Shown here one piece after another: positions 51,301-63,673 of a stretch of 64,000 nt of DNA. Source of the DNA: Takakia lepidozioides (lineage: Eukaryota; Streptophyta; Takakiopsida; Takakiales; Takakiaceae); assembly GCA_030704615.1 (NCBI GenBank), contig CM060732.1, positions 60,183,053-60,247,052 of the forward strand, in the 5' to 3' direction. Below the pieces are notes generated by a model. That model did no database searches. It had not been told where the DNA came from and was given only the letters and a program-made list of their open reading frames with translations. Each line of letters starts with the position of its first letter. The first letter of the stretch is position 1. The position numbers and the translations under genes are program-made.

Positions 51301-54290
51301 AGCCTACTCCGTGACACGAACTGACTAACTAACGTGTCGACACTGACTAACTCGCTGTCACGTCACGCAAGCGGGGTTATGTAACTGACTAACCCACCTG
51401 GGTCTGCTGACTCTCGCCCAGGCCGGTCAACCTGCTCCCTCCCCTCTTGGGCTCTGTGACCCCAACCCTACATCCACCGTCTCATCCATGCGCGGATGAG
51501 GACTGCCCCATGGGAACGACGAGGGAACATGCTCTCCGGTAGAGTATGGATGAATGCTGGGCGGAGGATGGATGAATAGCGGGCATAATGCAGGCTGGGT
51601 GGTGGCAGGTAGCAGAGGCAAGTGTGCGGACTGAGCGGAATTAGCTCAACGGCAGAGTACACGCAGAGGAGGTGAACACGAAAATCTGGCAAGTGTGAGA
51701 GGGCAGGTGGGAGGGTGTCAGCCCTTGATGCCATCTTCACTTGAGGCCTGACTGCACTTTTGGGGAATTTTTGAAACACCAGTCATTCATCCGTCTGTGT
51801 AGAAGGGATGGATGATATGTGGATGGGGTGTGGATGAGATGTGCTTTTGTTTGGGTTTGGGGATGCGGATTTTGTGTGAATGCCAAAAATAGAGAGGGGA
51901 ACTGATGGAGGATTTGACCTCCTTTAGGGGAGAGTTATTGGGGAGGCAAATTTGTCAGTCTGGTCTGTTTGACCAGCTTGTCAGTTATGACCACTATATT
52001 AGTAATGACCATTAGTTTAGTTATGGCTAGTGACATAGTTATGACTATGTTGTTGGGTCACACTCCTGGTCTGCTTGTTAGTGAGTTACCTAGTTGAAGT
52101 AGGTCAAGAGTAGTTTTAGCTACTCACTAATGTGGGACAGTTATTAGTTAGTTCAGAGTGTACTTTGTACTGATTAGTGAGTGGCTTAGTTGCAGATCAC
52201 TTGGAGTTAATGCAACACTGGAATTTAGTTATTATGGCTTACTTTTCCGGCTTCCGGGACTGACCTAGATTTTATCTCCTATTTGTTTCAAATCCCCTTT
52301 ATCATTATCTGCTGTCTTTGCAGGAATGAAGAAACATTGTACAGTGTAAGTACACTGGGTGGAAAAATTGAAGATTCAACAAGAAGGAATGATTGATGAA
52401 ATATATTACTGGGCATTGATTGGAGGATCGGAATTTTATATAAAATTCAATCAGTACTAATACTATTGTTTATTTCCGGCAACAGTCTACCTACCTAGGG
52501 TTGGATTTTGCGATGGTTACCATGAATGAATGAGTGAATGAAATATTGAGAGCAGCGGCCGCGGGGTCGCAGTGTAGTGATAACAAATTGCTATCACTTC
52601 GCGAAAAGCAACACAACTTTCTGTAGGGCGTCTATAATGCACCCTTTGTGGTGATTGTGACGGCCATAAACCGCGTCACGGGACGATATTTGGAAGGTTT
52701 GTAATAGCCCATCCTCCAATGTAAGTGATTATTATGGGGCTTGCCCTCACAATTTACATAAGGAATACACAAAACCAAAAGAAACTGAATAAGATTGTGG
52801 TGACAATTCAGGTCATAACAGTATTGAAACGATGGTTTACAGTTCTGGTGCTTGTTTTGCGCATGGCCGGTGCGACTGCCACTAATCATGCAACGGAACT
52901 CAATCTACATTGTAAGTTGGATAACACTTCATTTGACGTGTTCGCAGCAGCCAAAGATAGGGCACACAATATTTTAAAAACAATTGCGAACCTGACAGGA
53001 GGCCAATCATACCCCCATACACAAGGTTATCCAAGGTCCATGCTTAGTGCAGTGCAAACTGCAAACCCTAAATTAGAAAATTAAAATTAAAAGTAAATGG
53101 ACCTTGACTCTCCTTCTATAGAGAAACTAAAAACAGTAGGAAAACATATACATGAATTACGATAGAACAGTGTTCAAAAATCGATCGACCCACTGAAGAA
53201 TCTGAGCCGTTAAAGAGGAAAGATGACAAGCTTGTGCCGAGGGAAGTCACCTGGCCATCCTCTGTCTCGCCACAACTCACACGCGCGAGATCCGATTTAG
53301 CCAATTCTGCACGTGTGGTGATTAGTTTTGCCAGCGCTTGAAGCGTGTGGGTCATGTGGCATGCACCTCCATCGCCAGTCTCGCCGGCTTAAGTTTTTCC
53401 CGGCGAGGCCACGTTCTTTATACTGGGGCTACAAGGTAGGTAGGTGCAAACAGTATGGGATAAATGCTCTGGCTTATGCTCTGGCTTTTGTGTGGATAAT
53501 GTGACGTCCAAATAAGTGTAGAGTCATGCCACGCTCCGACCAAGTTGCCCATCTCAGTTTACCACACCCACATAAATTTCATATACTCCCAAAATAATTG
53601 GTCGTCCATGGCATGATCCAGACGTTGCAAGTGAGGAGCCCAGGTAGATGGGCACCACATAATGTTTTTGTCGACAATGATGGTTACCAGAGAGGCCGCC
53701 AAGTGTCGGCAGTGTGTATATCCCGTAATGTTATTGCCGAAGTCACCGGCTCGATTCTGGAATGTGGACCAACTATTGTAGAGCCAGTTTGTGTGAGATG
53801 CTTCAAAAGCCTTCATTTCTATAGATATATACAAATATCAGAGGCTCACTGACGGCACGATTCAATTTTTTCACATAACATTTTTCTATTCAGCTCAATT
53901 CTCTGTAGTATGTGTAGAATTTATGTCTCTTGCATTCTCATTCCAATTGAAATTGTAAAGGAAGTTTGTATCTTCCAACCTTCTAGTCTTTGTACAGCTT
54001 TGAGTTCAAGGAGCATCTAGTAGATTTTTTATTTTATTTTTTTGTCAGTAGATTCAGTTAGAACAACAGGATGGAATCTGAGTTTTTTTTTTCTTATATA
54101 AATATTTACACAAGTGCCTGTCCCTAGAGGTCATTTGCCATAATTTCAACAAGATAAAAACAAGATAGATATAATATGTTGTCTACAATTAGTACATATA
54201 GTTGTGTAGAATTCGGCAATGTCTAGGTTGTATTGTAGTGTAGTACGTTATAAGTCAAAAAGCATCCAACTTAATCCGTTCAAAACTCCA
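51301..54290. other. No recognisable gene
   Basis: Contains a tRNA 5'-half-like string (51634-51660), repeats of AGTTATGACC/ACTAGTGAC character (51985-52150), and a small hairpin (GTGATA...TATCAC near 52578-52598). No protein domain was recognised on either strand. Confidence 0.45.
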
Positions 54291-54299
54291 GAAAATAAT

Positions 54300-54600
54300 A
54301 ATAATAATGGTCCAGTGGTTAGGGCACAAGGCCGCTTACAAGTGATCGTGGGTTCAAAGCCACGTAGGTGTATATTGGATATCACCCATCATGGCGAACC
54401 CAGCAATAAAAAGGGGATAAATGTGTCAATCGGTTATTTGTTCTGTGGCCGTCTCGAATGAGCCCTTGGGGGAAGGTTGGGCAACTGCATTGCCCCGGTC
54501 ACAGTGTTAGAGGGTTTTTGGTGTTCAGTTAGGGGGTCCTTGGGGGTGAAATGACACCATAAGTTACACTACCACTGTTACCACTGCCCCCACCATAGGG
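54300..54600 (+). mobile_element. tRNA-derived SINE
   Basis: The A-box GGTCCAGTGGTTAGGGCAC (54309-54327) and B-box GGGTTCAAAGCC (54350-54361) have normal internal promoter spacing. They are preceded by an AAT microsatellite (54293-54307) and followed by a non-tRNA body rich in CCTTGGGGG-like strings to about 54600. The body's end was not precisely defined. Confidence 0.6.
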
Positions 54601-57600
54601 GCAGCCCCTCATGCATCCCGACCCCCCTACCATCATGGCAAGGGGCCGTGACGTGCAAGAGTTTTTTTATTGCTATTACTTTGTGTTTTATAAGTCAAAT
54701 CTCAAAAGGCAGAATCTTTTGAGGAGGCAGGCTAGCAACGGTTGTGTTTCAACTTCCAAGTGTCTCCTACTAAAATTCCTGTCAATGACGGTATATATAT
54801 CTCTTACTAATATAAAGCTCATGCCACCAGCAGCACATGTTTCTACTGGAAAATCCTTGAATTAAAAAGATTCACATTGGTTGTTACTCCGATTCTCATT
54901 CATAATTCTAAACTTGAGCTTCCCTAGTACAAATCTGTTGTTGTCAAAATGGATCTTTTGACAAAGATTCAACAATTGTATTTGGACAGTCCGTACGGCA
55001 ACGAAGATTCAAGATAAACATGATAACTTCGATGTATTCTCTTCTAAGCTTGGTGTGACCATCTAAAGCAGTATTTGGCAAAACAAGATTCTTCTAACTT
55101 GATGCATCTAGTCAGTGGACGGGCCAGATAAGTTACCATTCAAACATAAATATGACATCGAGTATGACACAATAGTTAAGTATGTGCGACAAAATCGTAA
55201 TGACTACCACATAACAATTTTCAAGTAAAAAAAAGATGTTGTGACTTCTTTGTAAAAAAATGATAGAAATATATAATTGACTAAAATTGTATTCGAGGGT
55301 TTTTTTTTAATAAGTATTCAAAAATATTTTTCAAGTGGTCTTTTGAAAACTATAAGAACTTTTGAAAACTATGTGTCCAATATTATCACGTATCCTTCCA
55401 AATACATTAAAATTTATTTATTGGATTAAATGGATGGATTGTTTGAATGATGTAGGGTAAGAACTAAGAACACCTATGGTGGTTTATCAAACGAGTTTTG
55501 ATTTTTCATAACTTTCTAATTTTAACCAATATAAACAAAAAAAAATGTATGGGTGGAAAGCTCTTCAATATGTATTGACTTTATACGAGCCCTACCCCCA
55601 AAAAGCTGAATTTGCAATTCCTAAATTCAGATGACACCTAGAGGGGTCAATGTTTGCAAGTTGTGTAATAAACTTCTAATATGATGCAGCACATAGTGCA
55701 TCTTATGTGGCACCCTACAAACCTGTCATATCATTATAATGTATCTAATTTGGTGCATCCAGATGTAATTTGCTTCCTTTAATGATTTACTTTTTGTCTA
55801 TTATAGATCGCATCTCTTTCCAATGGCAAGCGTATCTTCTCACACACTGGAATCACAAAACATATTTTTCACATTTCATGCTACTGCACACTTATAAGCT
55901 GGAAATATCAGATTTAGATCAATGGCATAATCTGATTTTTAGTAGAAGTCTAATCCAATATTACAACGATATACAACATTGGAACTACAAAGAGTAAAAG
56001 AAGAGCTCGATCTATATTTCAATCTTCTAAGATAAACAGACAAATTTACCCGGGTTAGATATGCAAGATTTTTGTTTCTCAAGACATTGAGCTTGTGCCC
56101 AAGTGACTCCAATAGTATTGGTATGAAACTTGGACAACTGTGCATTTGCACTGATTCTGACTAAGGAGCAAACTAAACGCTTGCTGAAATATTCACTAAG
56201 AGACTTGCTGAAATATTGAAGTATTTGTTGAGAGATTTATGATCATAACACATCGAGGTACATGCCAAATTCCAATCAATTTAATCTTCTTGTCGTATTA
56301 CAGTACTAGTAGAGTCCAACAAATGCATCTATTTTTTGTGAGACCTCACATTACAAGAAGATTTCACTAGTGATAATCTATATTGATCTACTAAGACTTA
56401 GTACTCCATCCGACTTGCACTTTTATAACCTAAATATCTAAATGAACACAAAGTCATTGAATCCAGGTTTTTGAGCAAGTGACAAATCATGGATTGAGAA
56501 ATATTGTAAATATAATGTTTGAAGATACTATCGTGGCTAGCAGATCAAGCTCATGGACCTCAAGATCATTGATGTACAAGGACATACCATAGATTGTTCT
56601 TGGTCATAACACCTTGTAGGATGAAGAACAAAAGAAACTATTCTGTTTGTTTTTAACAAAACGGAATTTTGATGTTTGATATGAAAGAGACATGACATGG
56701 TCATATCTTAATCTGTTTTACTAACATCCACATTGGTTTTGTGGCACTCATCAACACTATTTCTTACGATGGTCACCACTTAGAGGTATATGAGAATTAT
56801 CAAAATAGTCAGCGTGTGACGTTAGATCTAAGACAATAGTGTAATGCAAGGAAGTAATGATAGCTCAAGCACTGACCTATACACTTCTCTGATATAAACT
56901 CATTACATAATATATCATGGATAGACACGTGTAATTTGACTTGTATGAATGTGGTCACCTACTAGTGTCATTGTATGTTTGTGTGCGCAATATTGATATT
57001 CGCCGCTTGAAGCTGGGGAGACATGCAAATGGTAGAACAAGCAGAAAGGGAGGGTCGTGTTTTGTTGACCAGATATATAAATTACTCCGACGTCGTCTTG
57101 TCCCTGACAACTTAGCTTACTGTGTGAGGACCCTTGGCAAGCGGGAACAATTAGCCGAGGTATTTTTTCCCCACCTCTCGCTACTCCTCCCTTCTGTATT
57201 AATGGCACCTGATATTGCGAAAGTCACTTTTTCTTCTACTTCTCCAATCATGCAAAGGGCTTGTGGTGATTTTCTGTTGGGCAGGTAATCGAAATTTTCA
57301 AGCTCCAAATCTCTGAAGACAAATTGTTGTCAAGATGTGTTTGACCAGGAAATTGGATCGACAAATATTTTTTCCTCACAAGACCCCATCCAGATTCCAA
57401 TTATGTGGCACCTAAAGCATGTTGCCTCAAAATTTCAAAGCAGAATTCCAAAATCTTGATAAGGTTGCTTTGTATGGAAAAACAGGGGGGTCAAAACACA
57501 CCATGAAGCTCAAATGACATGTAATTCAGGCCTAGGGGGGTCGAAATTTCCTTGGAATCACAATTGATGCGGTGAAAGTGTTCCTTCAATGATGAACTAC

Positions 57601-57900
57601 TACCTCCAAAAAGAAATTCAGAATCTTAACAAAAATTTAGGTAGAGATTTGCATTTGTTTCCATTTGTACTTTTGCCTTGTTGTCACCCCTTCAGCCTGC
57701 CATGTCGCTAAGTCAAAGCTGTCGGACGACCAATTTTGGGCACCCCTGCACACTAAAATTTTTACTAACGACGGGGCTTTTATTATTTTAGGGTGCCATA
57801 AAGACGGGCAAGTGCATGACATCAAGGCGCACAACTTCCGTTCAGAAAGTTTTTCATCCAAGGTCATCCAACGATTTGCCATCGTGGATGATTTCTGACA
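54601..57900. other. No recognisable gene; AT-rich
   Basis: Strongly AT-rich with many short A or T runs. An open plus-strand frame near 57060-57160 (DQIYKLLRRRLVPDNLAYCV) has no homolog I can name. Nothing else is supported. Confidence 0.45.
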
Positions 57901-57924
57901 CGACCCGAAACGGGTCGCCTCGTC

Positions 57925-58025
57925 CATTAGGGGTTAAGATTTTCAAATCAGTGAACAAGTTTGAACCACTCCATGGTTAAGGTATGAACTCAATACCTCC
58001 AATCAATCCACTCAGCCACCAACTT
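57925..58025 (-). mobile_element. Possible tRNA-like SINE head
   Basis: On the minus strand GGTGGCTGAGTGGATTG (58018-58002, A-box-like, as in tRNA-Ser or -Leu) is followed by GTGGTTCAAACTTG (about 57970-57957, B-box-like). Spacing is compatible with a class II tRNA origin. The match is weak. Confidence 0.35.
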
Positions 58026-58029
58026 ACCC

Positions 58030-59450
58030 ACCACTTCTTTGTTCATACCCAAAATTTTAATCTTTTATTGGCTCTCTTGTAGAGAGAGACTTTGCAACAT
58101 GTTCAAGTCAATGGAGAAAACGTGGTCAAAGGACCTTACCCCATGTCAAGGCTCACAATTGGTGTGTTGTGCTGAGTCATGCCCCTTAGTGTCACCTTCC
58201 TCTTATGTTTTGCCAAGCAAGAGCAGTTTTAGGCTTGTTCTATAATAGACACACAAAGGCAAGGCAAGGCTGCGGTGGGGATTTGACTGCAGGCCGCCAA
58301 GGGCGTCCCGGCGAGCCCCAGCGAGCTTACCAAGAAGATGCATTCAACTCCCATCCTATGTCTACTGTCTTCCAGATTATTCAAGGTTTTCAGTTTTTCC
58401 CCCAAAAACATAAAAACAAAAAAAATCTCTCTCACACATGTTGTGAATAGTAGGTCACTCATTCTTCATATCATTTTTATTTATATGATTTTTGAAATCC
58501 CATATAATTGAAGCTTAATATTGGGTCAATATAAATCTCCAACATACACCAATAACACATGATAATCTCATGGAACGAGAATATTCCTATAAATTTCATG
58601 TCTCTAGCATGCCATTTGCATGGAGATACCTCTCATTATATCGTTCGTACGTTGCTTGTGTGTTGATGTTCTTTCCCCTACACTTTGTTGGCGGCTCCTC
58701 TTTAGTCTAAAGAAGAGACCACGCATCAGTGTCAAAAATCACTCAGTCCATCTTGTGCTTTTCCCAAGGTGTCACCTCCTCTCCTATGATGAAAACTACT
58801 TTCATGATGTGCTTTCTTCAAACAACACCTCCCTTAGGTAACCATTTTTTTTATTGAACAACTTATGAAAAATAAATGGATAAATTTTCAAAGTATGGAT
58901 GAAAGTAGATCCCACTATTCACAAAGAGGAGCCATACACGACTACCCGCTTGTATCGTAGTATTCTTTGGTGGCACTAGGTAACTTACACTTCTCTTCCT
59001 TTCTTTCGTCTTCCTTTCTCTTTATCACACATTTTTTCTCAATCAGTCTTACGGTCTTTGTGTTTCTTTCTTTTTTTCTTTTTGTCTTTCCTGTCTTAGT
59101 GTTTTGCTCGCAGTGGGTTTCTCACAATCTTGTGCTCTCTTATGCTTTCTTTTCTTCCAACCATGGGTTTTGGAGCAGCCATCGCAGAAATCTTCAATAC
59201 AGTGTTTTCTGGTTTGGTGGGATTGTCATGCACCCGACCCCATGAGAACAAAGGGTTTTTGGATAGTCCTGGGACCAGTATGTTTCACATTCGACTAACT
59301 TCTTTGAACACTTAGTTTGGAGTTCCTTGTTTGGACATCATTTGTAATTCCATCACTTGTAATTCCAATGACTGTGAGTCCTTTCAATATAACCATTTGA
59401 AGAGGTGCCAGTGGATAATGGATGTCGTGTTCTTTACACCAGCTTTGTTT
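58030..59450. other. No recognisable gene; possible 3' flank of the second Ty3/gypsy element
   Basis: T-rich stretches and short open frames only. The downstream LTR of the minus-strand element at 59513-62620 would lie here, but I found no matching pair. Confidence 0.45.
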
Positions 59451-59458
59451 AAATGCTC

Positions 59459-59507
59459 TCTCTTGTTTGTGTCAAGGACGAGAGCATGACTGAACACAAA
59501 CAAGAGA
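59459..59507. repeat. Perfect 14-bp hairpin near the retroelement 3' end
   Basis: TCTCTTGTTTGTGT (59459-59472) and its exact complement (59494-59507) surround a 21-base loop. It lies just downstream of the integrase end on the minus strand. Confidence 0.85.
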
Positions 59508-59512
59508 TCGGA

Positions 59513-60290
59513 CTAGAGGTACAAGACTAGACAAGAAGTCAAGGTCGGCATGGCCGAATGCATGATGGGTATATTGGGCAGGGCCCTGCTGGAAGTCTTC
59601 ATGTAGAAAGGGTTTGCTCGAGTATTATGACCATAACTGGAGAAAAATGGAATTTCCTTGGTCGAAGAATGTATAGTGTTGTTATAGGCAAACTCAACCA
59701 ATGACAGAAGGTCCGTCCAATTATCTTGGTGATAATTTATCGTACAGCGAAGATACTGCTCCAAAATCTGGTTTACGCGTTCGGTTTGACCATCAATCTG
59801 TGGATGATTAGCTGTAGAGAGATTGATCTTAGTATCCAACATATGAAATAATCCCCTCCAAAAATTTGATATGAACTGTGGTCCTCGATCAGATACGATG
59901 TCCTTCGGGAGTCCATGAATGCGGTAGATATTATTGAAGAAGAGTCTTGCAGTTTTCTCGCCGATAACCGTCTTATTACATGGAATGAAATGTGTCATCT
60001 TTGTAAAACGATCTACAATAACAAGGATTGAATCGGTGATCTTGGAAATTGGAAGGTCCGTAATAAAGTCCATAGACACGGACGACCATGGATCATTGGG
60101 AATGGGTAATGGTTGAAGAAGGCCGTAAGGTCGATGTCGTGGTCCCTTCGCTCTAGCACACGTGTCGCAAAATTTTATAAATTCTTTCACGAGTTTCCAC
60201 ATCTGCGGCCACCAATAATCCCTGGATATCAATTCCATTGTTTTGTTGAAGCCGAAATGTCCTGCAGCCGGAAGATCATGACATGTTTGA
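59513..60290 (-). pseudogene. Integrase of the second Ty3/gypsy element
   Basis: The zinc finger (PAAGHFGFNKTMELI ... CDTCARAKG) is followed by the core with SMDFITDLP, VDRFTKMTHFIP, VSDRGPQFISNFWRGLF and GQTERVNQILEQYLR. These supply the two Asp and the Glu of the catalytic triad. The frame from 60238 to 59513 is open for 241 codons, then loses similarity after FYMKTSSRALPNIP. No chromodomain is visible. Confidence 0.9.
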
Positions 60291-60295
60291 AGAAT

Positions 60296-60990
60296 TCACA
60301 GTCGTGTAGGTCCTAGAGGTACATAGAGAAGTCCCTTGAAATAAAGTAAGTCATCTTTGAATTCGAATTCGTTTGTAACATGTGGGTTGTCTCGAGGTCG
60401 ATTTAGTTGACTTCGTAGTGTCGTAGCAAATCGGTCGTTCTTCAGTGCTTCCTGAAGCTCCTTTATGATCTCTGCATCGTCATAGGTGGACATAGATACC
60501 ATATTCAATTGGAGATTTGCTGGTTTCAAGATGGTGGATTTCTGTTGATTAAAAACTGTCTCCCCTTTTTTCGGCGCAAGATACAATCGTCGAGAAAGAG
60601 CATCGGGTTTTCCTTGAAGATGTCCAAGGCGATATGTAATAACAAAATCAAACCTTGCTAGTGACATACCCCATCTTGCTTGACGTCGATTCAAAACATG
60701 AGCACTCATAAAATATTCGAGGTTTTTGTGATCGGTGTAGACAGTGACCTGATGTTAGCTCCTTCCAATAGATGACGTCACTCCTCAAAAGCATCGATGA
60801 TCGCTAGAAGTTCTTTGTCATGGATTTCATAATTGATCTCTGCAACGAAAAATTTGCAAGAACGAAAACCAATAGGGTGTAGTCGGCCATCCGTACCGTA
60901 TTGAGAGAGTATAGCGTCAAGTGCAAAGTCCGATGCATCTGCTTCCAAAAAGAATGGTTTAGATGGGTCTGCATGTATCAGTATTGGGGC
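60296..60990 (-). pseudogene. RNase H of the second Ty3/gypsy element
   Basis: FLEADASDFALDAILSQYG carries the first catalytic Asp, followed by INYEIHDKELLAIIDAFEE with the Glu. A stop and frame change near 60775 interrupt it. It continues with [34 protein letters not shown] and then the linker to integrase. Confidence 0.8.
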
Positions 60991-61007
60991 CGTTGTAAAT
61001 GCCTACT

Positions 61008-61870
61008 TCAGCCTTTCAAATGTCTGGTCAGCCTTCTCGTCCCATACAAATATGTGAGTCGTGTCAATGGTGCAGCGATTTTGGAGTAGTCCTTGATGAA
61101 GATTCTATAGAAATTTGCAAATCCCAGAAAACATTGTACATCTCGGACCAAAGTTGGTTTAATCCACTCGATGATGGTTTGTATTTTCTTCTGATCCATA
61201 AAGACGTCTTTATCAGAAATAATGTAGCCCAGAAATCCGACCTCAGATTGATGGAAAAGACATTTTTCCAACTTGGCATATAGTCATCTTTCTCTTAATT
61301 TATCAAGGACAAGGCGTACATGGCGGCCATGTTCTTCTTCATTCTGTGAAAATATCAAAATGTCGTCTAAATAGATGACTACAAAGTCATCTAAAAATTC
61401 TCAAAAGATGTCATTCATCATATGTTGGAAAATTGCTGAAGCATTTGTAAGACCGAAAGGCATAACCCTGTATTCAAAATGTCCATACCTTGTTCGAAAA
61501 GTTGTTTTCCATTCGTCTCCTTCTTTTATCCGTACAAGGTTATAAGCTCCTCTCAAGTCAATTTTGGTGAAAATCTTCGCTCATCCCAGTTGGTTGAGAA
61601 GCCCAGAAATCAGTGGCAACGGATAACGATTCTTAATTGTGACTTTGTTGAGACCACGATAATCCACACACATACGTAATGATCCGTCCTTCTTTTTCAC
61701 AAACAAGATAAGCGCCCCCGCATGTGATTTTGAATGTCCGATGAAGTTCTTCGACAAATTTTCATCAATGTATTCACGTAATGCAGCCAAGATAAATTAT
61801 AGATTGGGTCGAATGGTGGTTGGGCTCCTTCTTGTAACTCAATTGCACAGTCATAAGGTCGATGTTATGG
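61008..61870 (-). pseudogene. Reverse transcriptase of the second Ty3/gypsy element
   Basis: Recognised blocks are [74 protein letters not shown], the catalytic box [12 protein letters not shown] (about 61380-61350), and VGFLGYIISDKDVFMDQKKI. In-frame stops include TGA after LLNQLG (61578-61580 region, explained by CGA to TGA) and one in the MMND-EFLDD stretch. Confidence 0.88.
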
Positions 61871-62091
61871 CAATATGTCTACATTTTTCTTCTCGAAGAC
61901 ATCCTTGAAATCTTGATATTGAGTGGGTAATGTCAAAGTACCTTTGTTTGTTGTGGTCTTGATCGGAGTCGCATAAAGTGCAAATGCCGCATCATTTTTG
62001 GTAGCTCTCATGAAAGCTCTAGCTCCAAGGAACAGGGGTTGAATACCTTTGATATTTCTACATTTTTGTCTTGCAGAAATTTTCGCGATCG

Positions 62092-62460
62092 TCAGTCGAT
62101 GTCAGGATTGTGAAGTACGAACCAGGGAAGTCCAAGGATCACAGGATTCGTTGGAGACTGGATGATGTTGAAAACAATATGTGATGCTTGATCTTCAAGC
62201 TTCACTTCAAGTGGTCGAGTTTCATGGTCAACATTTCCTGATGCTAACGGTCGTCCATCAATGACTTCAACGGGGCCCGATAGTTTCTTCTTTACGAGCG
62301 TTAAATTGTGTTGCTTCGCAAAGTTTTTGTCAATAAAACATGCTGAAGCCCCCGAGTCCAAAAGTGCTTCTACAGAGATATCTCGATTTTGCACTCTGAT
62401 TTTTACCGGAACTGTGAAGCAAGGTGCAGGGTCGGGAGGTAGAAAGAGACATTTTTTTAG
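62092..62460 (-). pseudogene. Aspartic protease of the second Ty3/gypsy element
   Basis: VPVKIRVQNRDISVEALLDS followed by GASACFIDKNFAKQHNLTLV gives the active-site DSGA. The flap and end follow: VILGLPWFVLHNPDID, a typical retropepsin-like C-terminal signature (ILGLPWL). The frame continues upstream to 62619 without recognisable gag. Confidence 0.85.
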
Positions 62461-62620
62461 GCACAAAGGCACTAGAATTGAGAGGAAGAAAAGTGACGAG
62501 GGAAGAACAGAGCTGAAAAATCCTGCAAAGAAGCCCACAACAAGCACTTCTTGTGAACAGCAATCCACCACACGAAGGATGTCCCTTTGATGGAGACACA
62601 CAAACAAGAGCTGAACCACA

Positions 62621-63088
62621 AGGGACAGTCAAGGAGGATGAGCATGATGGGCCAAAGACAGAAGGAAATGAGGACGCCTATGACCAGATTTGGAGAAGAT
62701 ATGATGAGGAGAGGAAAACTTAAGTGAAGAGGACAGACTTGTTCCAGCAAAAACCAGCCTGTGGGAAGCACTGAAAAGAATGGAAATTGCAGCTTAGAGC
62801 GGAATCAGCCCAACACATGGAATTTTTCCAAATGTTGGGCATGAGCAAATTAAAACCACAAAGAGTAAATACATGGCAATGCAGCAAATGAAGGCAGTAT
62901 TGAGGGAGAAACCACCTAAATGGCTGGAACATGAAAAAGGAGAAAGATAGTACTTCACTGACGAAGAGGGTGAAGGATGGGAGAGCTGCTTGGAAGAAAG
63001 GGGCTGTGGTGGGAAATCCTGCCAAGGAGACCACGACAAACACCAAATGGGAGTGAGAATCAAGCACACAAAGAGCTGCCTTCTTGTT
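62621..63088. other. No recognisable gene
   Basis: Lies upstream of the second Ty3/gypsy protease on the minus strand, where gag would be expected. I see no zinc knuckle or capsid pattern. Confidence 0.4.
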
Positions 63089-63416
63089 GGCCCTCTTGGA
63101 TGATTCTGGACCCACACTCTATCTCTGTTCCTTCAGCTATCCATGCCTGATCTGCACAAATCATGCATTCATCTTTGCCTTGCTGCTAGCAGATGACAAT
63201 GAAAGCCTCGAATTGTTCTGGGAAACACCCAACTCAACTTATCACACCAGCTCCTATGCTCAATTGCATCTTCTACTCTCTGTAATCCAACATGCATTCA
63301 CTTTTTTGCCTTGATTGTCCCACCGTTGACTGGGGTCAGAAAAGTATTCACTCCACAGCTTCTTGTGGTCTCCGTTACCTGTTCTGGATTCTTTCATGTT
63401 GTCACATTGGCAGTAT
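63089..63416. repeat. Direct repeat, copy A
   Basis: Matches 63674-64000 in the same orientation at roughly 85-90 percent, offset 585 bp. It starts GGCCCTCTTGGATGA and includes ATCATGCATTCATCTTTGCC and GGGGTCAGAAAAGTATTCA. Confidence 0.88.
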
Positions 63417-63673
63417 CATGTCAAAAGTCACTCCAAACTACAAAGGTTCACTCAACCAGCTAACTTGCAGAATTCAACATGAAAATTTAGAGCCGCTACT
63501 GATAAGAGGGAAAAACAGGGTGAAATGTGTTGAAGAAGGTGCCTTCATTAGCAGTGCCTGATTTTATCAATTCCGCCGCTACTACTGCAGCTTCCAGTTG
63601 ACCATCTACACATGCAGGTTTCTTATAGCTATTAATCCACAGGGAATCATAGGTAATCTTGTGCTTGAAGTCG

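Larger units (their letters stand above)
59513..62620 (-). mobile_element. Decayed Ty3/gypsy retrotransposon (second element)
   Basis: On the minus strand the order is protease (about 62450-62090), reverse transcriptase (about 61860-61010), RNase H (about 60990-60650) and integrase (about 60290-59513). No methyltransferase is present and no gag was recognised. At least four in-frame stops interrupt it. LTRs were not found. Sequence similarity to the 12.6-19.1 kb element is low, so this is a different lineage. Confidence 0.88.

Noticed and set aside
56941-57288. 115-codon plus-strand frame (DQIYKLLRRRLVPDN region)
   Set aside because: Looks slightly protein-like, but an antisense frame of equal length overlaps it, and I know no related family.
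57665-57927. Opposed open frames of 77 and 96 codons
   Set aside because: No domain on either strand and no splice partners. Probably chance or an unrecognised repeat.
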